Below, in pieces: positions 32,890 to 38,976 of a stretch of DNA of 38,976 nucleotides (within the stretch, counting starts at the first letter, position 1; each line of letters opens with the position of its first letter). The DNA is taken from contig JAJYZC010000032.1 of NCBI GenBank assembly GCA_021800255.1, positions 1 through 38,976 of the forward strand, read 5' to 3'. This stretch comes from Acidobacteriota bacterium. Its GTDB lineage: Bacteria; Acidobacteriota; Terriglobia; Terriglobales; Acidobacteriaceae. The position numbers and the translations under genes were made by a program. A model generated the notes under the pieces. The model did no database searches. It saw only the letters and a list, made by a program, of their open reading frames with translations, and was not told the origin of the DNA.

Positions 32890-33272
32890 GGCTTTGGCTC
32901 CCGCATCAGTTCCCGCGCCCAGGCTTCGGCGGCCAGATCCATCTCCTGCTCGCCGGCCGGGCCGCGCAATCTTCCGGCTTCCGTCAGTTCCAGCATTCCT
33001 CCGCTTCCATCCTCGCGCGTCCAGGTTACGGTCGCGCCGTTGCGTTCAAAATCGAGCCGCCGTTCGCCGTGGCGGGTCAGAATCCGCTGCCCGCCGAATT
33101 CAATCGTCGTCTGGCGGTTGCTGTTCAACCCGTGGGCTGCGGTGTAGCTGCGGAGCAGGGAAGCAAAGGAAACCCATAGCTCCGCATAAACCGATGAAGC
33201 AGCCTCACTCAAACCGCCCCCTGAATCGCCGCTGCAACAATCGCCTCCGCTTGCGGCAGAGCCTGGCCGCAT
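32886..33272 (-). CDS. Hypothetical protein between nuoD and nuoE
   Basis: I do not recognise this 128-residue protein. ATG 33272 has GGAGG at a good distance (33282-33286), and its stop overlaps nuoE by four bases, so it is very probably translated. An N-terminal Ser/Gly-rich part is followed by VYAELWVSFASLLRSYTAAHG and a beta-rich stretch (TTIEFGGQRILTRHG, LDFERNGATVTWTRED, LELTEAGRLRG). It has no cluster-binding cysteines beyond a single CC near the start. It could be a lineage-specific complex I accessory or assembly factor; this is inferred only from position. Confidence 0.7.
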   Translation of the reverse strand: MRPGSAASGGDCCSGDSGGGLSEAASSVYAELWVSFASLLRSYTAAHGLNSNRQTTIEFGGQRILTRHGERRLDFERNGATVTWTREDGSGGMLELTEAGRLRGPAGEQEMDLAAEAWARELMREPKP

Positions 33273-33327
33273 CTTGTTTGGCCTCCAGCCGCCAACTTCG
33301 CGTAATTCGCCATCCAGCCCTCCGCGA

Positions 33328-34547
<1,220 letters not shown>

Positions 34548-34548
<1 letters not shown>

Positions 34549-35054
34549 CAGCGGTACCCCTCCACCGGATAATCCTTGCGCAAGGGATGGCCCTCCCAGT
34601 CGTCGGGCATGAGGATGCGGCGCAGGTTGGGATGGCCTTCGAAGCGGATGCCGAACAGGTCAAAGACCTCGCGCTCGTAAAAATCAGCCGCCGGCCAAAC
34701 AGAGGTGATGGACTCAACCGACGAATCGTCTTCCGCAAGCCATACACACACCCGGATGCGTTCCTTACGTGCGTGCGACAGCAGGTGATAGCTCAATTGA
34801 AACCGGGGCGCGGAGGGAAACCAGTCGACGGCAGTCATGTCCTCGAAGTAGTTATAGCCGGCGGCTTGCAGCGTGGCGCAGGCGGCGCGAATCTCTTCCG
34901 GCGCGACGGTGAGAGTCAGTTCGCCGCGGTCGAATTTGGCTCCGGTGAGAGCCTGCGCGTTCCCGCCCAGGAGGGCCTTGACGGCCGGATGTTCACGAAA
35001 TTGCTCGACAGCTTGGAGCTTGCCGGCGGAAGTTTGGCTGATGGAATCGCTCAT
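34548..35054 (-). CDS. nuoC: NADH-quinone oxidoreductase subunit C
   Basis: This 168-residue subunit (30-kDa type) supports the connecting module of complex I. The signature ADFYEREVFDLFGIRFEGHPNLRRILMPDDWEGHPLRKDYP is complete. It starts one base after the nuoA stop, so there is no room for nuoB, which normally lies between nuoA and nuoC. Confidence 0.96.
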
Positions 35055-35055
35055 C

Positions 35056-35457
35056 CTAGAGGTCCGCCTTGTCCTGGCTCCAGTTCAGAATGCCCTTGCG
35101 CACGATGTAGTAGAGTCCGACGGCGACAAATCCCAGGTAGACGAGCATCTCCCAGAATCCGAAGAGGCGGGAGCCGGTGATCCCGGGCAGTTTGCGGTAA
35201 ATGACCGCCCAGGGCATCATGAAGACGGCTTCCACGTCGAACAGGATGAACAGAACCGCAACCAGATAAAAGCGCACGCTGAACCGGCCCCGCGCGTCGC
35301 CCACGGCCTTGATGCCGCACTCGTATGCGTCCAGCTTGACCGCGGTATTGCGGTGCCGGCCGACAAACCACGAGGCCGTCACCATTCCCAGCCCCAACAG
35401 AAAGGCCGCCGCAATCTGCATCAACAGCGGAAGGTATTGCCAGTGATACGGAATCAT
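35056..35457 (-). CDS. nuoA: NADH-quinone oxidoreductase subunit A
   Basis: This 133-residue, three-helix subunit (ND3) is the first gene of the operon. It carries the switch-loop cysteine in KLDAYECGIKAVGDARGRFSVRFYLVAVLFILFDVEAVFMMPWAV, a diagnostic ND3 sequence, and ends GLYYIVRKGILNWSQ. ATG 35457 is chosen over an upstream TTG 35472, with a weak GAGAAG site before it. Confidence 0.96.
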   Translation of the reverse strand: MIPYHWQYLPLLMQIAAAFLLGLGMVTASWFVGRHRNTAVKLDAYECGIKAVGDARGRFSVRFYLVAVLFILFDVEAVFMMPWAVIYRKLPGITGSRLFGFWEMLVYLGFVAVGLYYIVRKGILNWSQDKADL

Positions 35458-35841
35458 GCTTCTCAGCCCCAAAGAACCCCATCAAGAAAGCGCCTGCTTT
35501 GACGAGAGAAAATATGGTCTCCGCTTGCACAGGTCCTGGCTTGAGCTTAGGAGTTCAGCTTTATCCCGTCAAGGCGCACGCCAGAGTTGCCGCCATTGGC
35601 GCACGGTGCAGTAATTGCCGCCCCTTTTTTGACCCAGGAGAACGCTTGCGGGAAGTTGACCGCCTTCCATCTCTCTCTTGGGTATGAATATCCTGGCTTG
35701 CTCTTCATTGAATGTGCGCCAGATCACAGCCCTTCCCATTCCGGTTCGGGATAATGCCCGTGTACTAATCAGGAACACGGTACGTTTGTCATCTGAAAAA
35801 AGGTGCCCAGGGAGCCGAAAAACAGGGTGAGGATAAACACG
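35458..35841. other. 384-bp region upstream of nuoA
   Basis: This divergent gap must contain the nuo promoter and the promoter of the hypothetical gene at 35842. I could not identify convincing -35/-10 pairs. Apart from the small membrane frame at 35769-35885, the open frames are low-complexity and unsupported. Confidence 0.5.
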
Positions 35842-35885
35842 ATGACGACGACCATGAGCAGCGGAGTGACTTCTATCGATTCCAC
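35769..35885 (-). CDS. Possible 38-aa single-helix membrane peptide upstream of nuoA
   Basis: From GTG 35885 the frame reads MESIEVTPLL, then one very hydrophobic helix (MVVVIVFILTLFFGSLGTFF), then QMTNVPCS and a stop. The clean helix with short polar ends suits a small membrane protein. It reads in the same direction as nuoA, about 310 bases upstream, and overlaps the first 44 bases of the gene on the other strand. The ribosome site is weak, so this may be a chance frame. Confidence 0.3.
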   Translation of the reverse strand: MESIEVTPLLMVVVIVFILTLFFGSLGTFFQMTNVPCS

Positions 35886-36198
35886 GCCGGTTGCATCCGC
35901 CGTCCGCGCCGGTTCTTCTCGCCGCCGCATCTCCCCAGAGGCGGGCCACGCCCTCGAAATACTGGGCCACGCCATTGAGTACCTGACCGACGAGTTTATC
36001 TACTCCGGCGGATCGTTCTTCGCTCGCGATCCCCGCTTGGAGGCCGTGCAGTTGCTGATGGCCGCCAATCGCGCTATTTACTTCGATTGCCCGGAGGTCC
36101 CTACGCTTGGGCAGCGTTGCCGGTCGATGCTGCGCCTGCGAGAGTCTGATTGGGCTACAGTAGAGGCAGGGAGCCAGTCGATGCGCCGCCAAACGTAA
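35842..36198 (+). CDS. Hypothetical protein, soluble
   Basis: I do not recognise this 118-residue protein. ATG 35842 has GAGGA upstream. A Ser/Thr-rich start of about 30 residues precedes a compact helical part, ISPEAGHALEILGHAIEYLTDEF, then ARDPRLEAVQLLMAANRAIYFDCPEVPTLGQRCRSMLRL. The codon pattern and amphipathic helices look like a real gene. It ends 40 bases before the beta-barrel gene on the same strand, so they may be co-transcribed. Confidence 0.65.
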   Translation: MTTTMSSGVTSIDSTPVASAVRAGSSRRRISPEAGHALEILGHAIEYLTDEFIYSGGSFFARDPRLEAVQLLMAANRAIYFDCPEVPTLGQRCRSMLRLRESDWATVEAGSQSMRRQT

Positions 36199-36238
36199 GC
36201 GCGGCCCCAACGCCCCTCTGGGGATCAGAAAGGGGATA

Positions 36239-36859
36239 ATGCGTACGAAATGGTTCAAGCCCGCTCTCTCTCTGCTCGCGCTGGCCGCACTTAGCTGTAC
36301 AGCCGCCCGCGCGCAGACCGATGTTGCCGGAAGCCTCTATGGTGCCTTCAGTGGCTCGACCACCAGCAGCAACGGCAACTATGAGAGTCCTTCCGACTCT
36401 GCCGGCGGCATCATTGAATTGCGCCACGTCAGCAATCCGCTGGTTGGCTACGAAGCCACCTACTCCTACAACCGCGCCAACCAGGTGTACAGCAACGCCG
36501 GTTTTTGCTCCTTGTGCACCGGCCCTCCTCCTGAGATTGTTGTCTCGGCGAACGCCGACGAGTTCACTGGCGACTGGTTGCTCTCGGCCCGCGCGGCGAA
36601 CTTCCGGCCCTTCGCGCTGGCGGGCGTCGGCATTCTGCTCACCGAACCCACCAGCGGCCAGAGCGGAACCCAAGGCTCCCACACGGCGGTCTATGTCTAC
36701 GGCGCCGGATTCGACTGGGGAGTTCTGCCGCACGTCGGCCTGCGCGTCCAATACCGCGGCAATGTCAACAAGGCTCCCTGCATCACCACCGAGGCCGGCT
36801 GCCCCGATGCCTTCAAGCACACGGCGGAGCCGATGATCGGCGCATACTTTCAGTTCTGA
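36239..36859 (+). CDS. Outer-membrane beta-barrel protein
   Basis: This 206-residue protein has a clear Sec signal (FKPALSLLALAALSCTAARAQ, cleavage near residue 25) and alternating beta strands typical of small OmpA/OmpW-like barrels, for example GIIELRHVSNPLVGYEATYSYN, RPFALAGVGILL and AVYVYGAGFDWGVLPHVGLRVQYRG. It ends in aromatic YFQF, with the C-terminal phenylalanine used for recognition by the BAM complex. AAAGGGG precedes ATG 36239. Pairs of cysteines (CSLC and CITTEAGC) lie in likely loops. The exact role is unknown. Confidence 0.8.
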   Translation: MRTKWFKPALSLLALAALSCTAARAQTDVAGSLYGAFSGSTTSSNGNYESPSDSAGGIIELRHVSNPLVGYEATYSYNRANQVYSNAGFCSLCTGPPPEIVVSANADEFTGDWLLSARAANFRPFALAGVGILLTEPTSGQSGTQGSHTAVYVYGAGFDWGVLPHVGLRVQYRGNVNKAPCITTEAGCPDAFKHTAEPMIGAYFQF

Positions 36860-36960
36860 GCTTCGCTCTGCATGAATCGCCGCCGCTGTCCTTCTAACTG
36901 CACCTTTCCCGAGCGCCTGCGCGAGCGGGGATGGCCAAAGGCCGGGAGCCGGAAGCTGCC

Positions 36961-37725
36961 TTATTGCCCAAACAGCAGGACCGAGAACAGCACCAGCCAG
37001 GCAAGGCTCATGGTATGCCAGAACCATGCGGTGGAATCGACGGCGATCTGGCGATAATCGACGCGCTTGAGCAAACCGAGAGCGAAGAGGCAGAAGAAGA
37101 GAGCCAGAACGCCGAGGAGAAGGTGAGCGGCGTGCAGGCCGGTAATGACGTAAAAAAAGTAGCTGGCCGGCGTCGCCCATCGGTCGAAGGCAAAGCCCTG
37201 AGCCGTCAATTGCCTCCAGGCCGTGAACTGCCCGAGAAGAAACAGGATTCCCAACCCCAGGGTTGCAGCCAGCCAGGGCGCCGTGCGGCGCAAGGCGGGG
37301 CGTCCCATACCTAACCATTCCTCAATCACATCCATCTCGTGGAAGATGTGCCGGCGCGCCAACTCCATCGTCAGGGTACTGAGGAGCAGGATCGCCGTGT
37401 TAAGGAAAAGGATGGGGGGCAGCAGCACCGGGCGCCAGTCGCCTACCTGGCGCATGGTGCGCGGATCCATGTAGGTGCCGCTCTGGCGGGCATAGAAGAG
37501 CGCCACCAGGGTCACGAAGAACATCATGTCCCCGGCCAAGGCGCAGAAGACGAAGGCGCGAACCCGATTGAGCAGCTCCCGTGGGCCGTGCCGCGGATGA
37601 TTCCAGTTGTCGTCTCCTCCGCCTCCTCCGCCTCCGGTTGGCCGGCGGTCGACTGGCGGCTTGCCGCCGGTTCCAGGCGACTTCCGCTCGATTTCCGACG
37701 GGATGGGGGTGAAGATGGAAGGCAT
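36961..37725 (-). CDS. Cytochrome c oxidase (heme-copper oxidase) subunit III
   Basis: This 254-residue membrane protein has five helices, as in short bacterial subunit III: FVFCALAGDMMFFVTLVALFY, LPPILFLNTAILLLSTLTM, LAATLGLGILFLLGQF, SYFFYVITGLHAAHLLLGVLALFF and TAWFWHTMSLAWLVLFSVLLFG. The GLHAAH and WFWH motifs are typical. I start at ATG 37725 (GAGG upstream); ATG 37797 would add a basic, non-membrane stretch. A hydrophilic head with a run of seven glycines precedes helix 1. No subunit I or II gene is visible here, so the rest of the oxidase lies elsewhere, or this is an accessory copy. Confidence 0.9.
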   Translation of the reverse strand: MPSIFTPIPSEIERKSPGTGGKPPVDRRPTGGGGGGGDDNWNHPRHGPRELLNRVRAFVFCALAGDMMFFVTLVALFYARQSGTYMDPRTMRQVGDWRPVLLPPILFLNTAILLLSTLTMELARRHIFHEMDVIEEWLGMGRPALRRTAPWLAATLGLGILFLLGQFTAWRQLTAQGFAFDRWATPASYFFYVITGLHAAHLLLGVLALFFCLFALGLLKRVDYRQIAVDSTAWFWHTMSLAWLVLFSVLLFGQ

Positions 37726-37878
37726 GACGGAGCCTCTAAGAAAAAGGGTACTCCCACTTTTGTTTGGACGCATCCGGAATCGGGAGGATGCGCTCAAAAT
37801 TTGGAGAGCACAGCTTTGCGCCCTCTTGAGCAGACGGCAACCTGGAGCGCGAGAGCCAGCGCAACCTGTGCAAGTTGT

Positions 37879-38637
37879 CTATTTCAAATGAGCGGCGGCG
37901 GCGATGCCCACAAAGAGCCGGTGAACGCGCCGGTCGCTGGAAAGTTCGGGATGAAAGGTCGCGGCCATCAGTCTGCCCTGGCGGACCAGCGCGGGAAATC
38001 CGTCGCGGCGGGCCAGCACCTCGACCCCGGGGCCAACCTCGGCGATGCGCGGCGCGCGGATGAAGACCATCTCCAGCGGGCCTCCGGGGAGGGTAGTTTC
38101 AGCGGTGAGGATGGCCGAGTCGATCTGCCGGCCGTAGGCGTTGCGCTCCACCACCGCATCGAGCAGCCCCAGGCTGCGCTGTGCCGGGTTGCGCACCTCG
38201 CGGGCCAGCAGAATGGCGCCGGCGCAGGTGCCAAAGACGGGATGGCTTCGACAAAACTCTTCTAACGTCTCAAAAAAGCGGGGCTTCAGGAACTTGAGCA
38301 TGGTGGTCGATTCGCCGCCGGGGATCACCAGGCCGTCCAGGCCGGCCAGCTCTTCGGGCTTGCGAATCTCGCACGGCTCGGCGCCCGCCTCTTCGAGGGC
38401 GGCGGCGTGAGCGGCGTAGTCGCCCTGGATGGCCAGAACGCCAATGAGGGAATGCTCGCGGCGATTTGCTGCTCTAGCTGGTTCCAGGCGCTTCTCGTCC
38501 TCTTCTGCCCGGAGTCTCCCGGCAAAGCGATTGTTCCGCTTGTTGCACAGGGCTGGAAAGTTGTCGCCTAGATCGGGGCTGCCGGGGTCCAGCAAAGCAT
38601 CCTGGATGGATGGTTTTTGTTGCTCCGCTTTCGTCAA
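37879..38637 (-). CDS. pdxT: Pyridoxal 5'-phosphate synthase glutaminase subunit, N-terminally extended
   Basis: This protein supplies ammonia from glutamine to PdxS for vitamin B6 synthesis. The class I glutaminase core is complete: IGVLAIQGDYAAHAAALEEAG, PGGESTTM, nucleophile C138 in GTCAGA, and the catalytic pair H229 and E231 in ATFHPELS. The core is about 190 residues, but the frame continues about 60 residues upstream of it. No ATG or GTG exists near the core start: the only standard options are TTG 38637 (AGGCGG upstream) or TTG 38598. The extension is Lys/Arg/Glu-rich and does not look like PdxT. pdxS is not next to it, although the two usually pair. Confidence 0.88.
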   Translation of the reverse strand: MTKAEQQKPSIQDALLDPGSPDLGDNFPALCNKRNNRFAGRLRAEEDEKRLEPARAANRREHSLIGVLAIQGDYAAHAAALEEAGAEPCEIRKPEELAGLDGLVIPGGESTTMLKFLKPRFFETLEEFCRSHPVFGTCAGAILLAREVRNPAQRSLGLLDAVVERNAYGRQIDSAILTAETTLPGGPLEMVFIRAPRIAEVGPGVEVLARRDGFPALVRQGRLMAATFHPELSSDRRVHRLFVGIAAAAHLK

Positions 38638-38640
38638 TGA

Positions 38641-38976
38641 GTGATTCCGCCTTTGGATGGGACCGCCGGCAAGATGCTCTGGGTCAAGTGCCCGCTAAGA
38701 GTCATTTTATCTGGTTGCGGTTCTTCGTTGCAGGGCGGAAGAATCGCAGGCGGCCGCGCTCCGTTCCTCGCGTTCGTTGCGATGAGCGGAGCACAAATCC
38801 TTCTGGCTTAGCACATCCCTTTGCGGCTGTTGGAGGGGCGAAGAGCGGAAGGCCGCGCGCTGAGGCGGCTCTAAAACTTACAGTTTTACGGTTTCACGGT
38901 TTCTGCAAGTCTGTGGGGATGGGCGGGCGGAAGCTATTGATTTTTCTATATTTCATGGAACGTTACAGTTTTACAG
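38641..38976. other. 336-bp non-coding end of window with short direct repeats
   Basis: I see no gene here. The 12-base sequence TTACAGTTTTAC occurs at 38878-38889 and again at 38963-38974, and the first copy runs into a short tandem ACGGTTTC. The sequence turns AT-rich at the very end, suggesting a repeat region or a promoter beyond the window edge. Confidence 0.5.

Noticed and set aside
35569..36258. 229-codon - strand frame upstream of nuoA
   Set aside because: The composition is that of a shadow frame. It overlaps the better supported + strand gene at 35842, and no start signal is visible.
36155..37318. Long open frame (387 codons) on the - strand across the beta-barrel gene and the oxidase gene
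   Set aside because: It is antisense to the beta-barrel protein and shifted against oxidase subunit III, both of which have clear motifs. Its translation is Ala/Gly/Arg-rich without any domain, as expected of high-GC shadow frames.

Overview
The window looks like chromosomal DNA of a Gram-negative, aerobic, high-GC bacterium, most probably a member of the Acidobacteriota (Terriglobales/Acidobacteriaceae type). The pointers are lipid A synthesis (lpxD), outer-membrane efflux and beta-barrel proteins, a 12-subunit complex I operon, tandem M48 metallopeptidases, and a double-hairpin repeat built on GGGGC-TAAA-GCCCC that I associate from memory with that group. The taxonomic call is inference; there is no rRNA gene here. 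I see no tRNA, rRNA, CRISPR array, prophage or insertion sequence.

Layout. 1-3216 (+ strand): the 3' end of a mobA-like gene, an MlaF-like ABC ATPase, a 543-bp gap, and a membrane glycosyl-1-phosphate transferase of the exopolysaccharide-initiating type. 3339-12583 (- strand): a four-gene RND efflux operon in the order adaptor, permease, permease, outer-membrane factor (MdtA-MdtB-MdtC-OprM type). 13159-17577 (+ strand): three tandem paralogous secreted M48 zinc metallopeptidases; the third has ACG where the second has its ATG start. 17741-18619 (+): a small secreted or anchored hypothetical protein and an orphan excisionase-type helix-turn-helix protein. 18722-19330 (-): a PEBP/YbhB-family protein.

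19396-35457 (- strand) is one long, tightly packed operon: nuoA, C, D, a hypothetical gene, nuoE, F, a 35-codon partial copy of nuoG, hicA, hicB, nuoG, H, J, K, L, M, N, lpxD, and a hypothetical secreted protein. Most junctions overlap by 1-4 bases. nuoB and nuoI are absent from their usual places, so the complex needs those two subunits from elsewhere in the genome. The strongest oddity is the hicAB toxin-antitoxin pair between nuoF and nuoG: it is flanked by two copies of the nuoG 5' end exactly 600 bp apart, and the intact nuoG now takes its ribosome binding site from the stop codon of hicB.

35769-38976: a possible 38-aa membrane peptide, a conserved-looking hypothetical protein, an outer-membrane beta-barrel protein, a stand-alone cytochrome c oxidase subunit III, and a PdxT glutaminase with a long N-terminal extension and no neighbouring pdxS. 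The last 336 bases are non-coding.

Complex I (NADH to quinone) and oxidase subunit III fit an aerobic respiratory chain. The RND pump, lpxD, beta-barrel protein, MlaF-like ATPase and secreted M48 peptidases all belong to envelope upkeep and defence.
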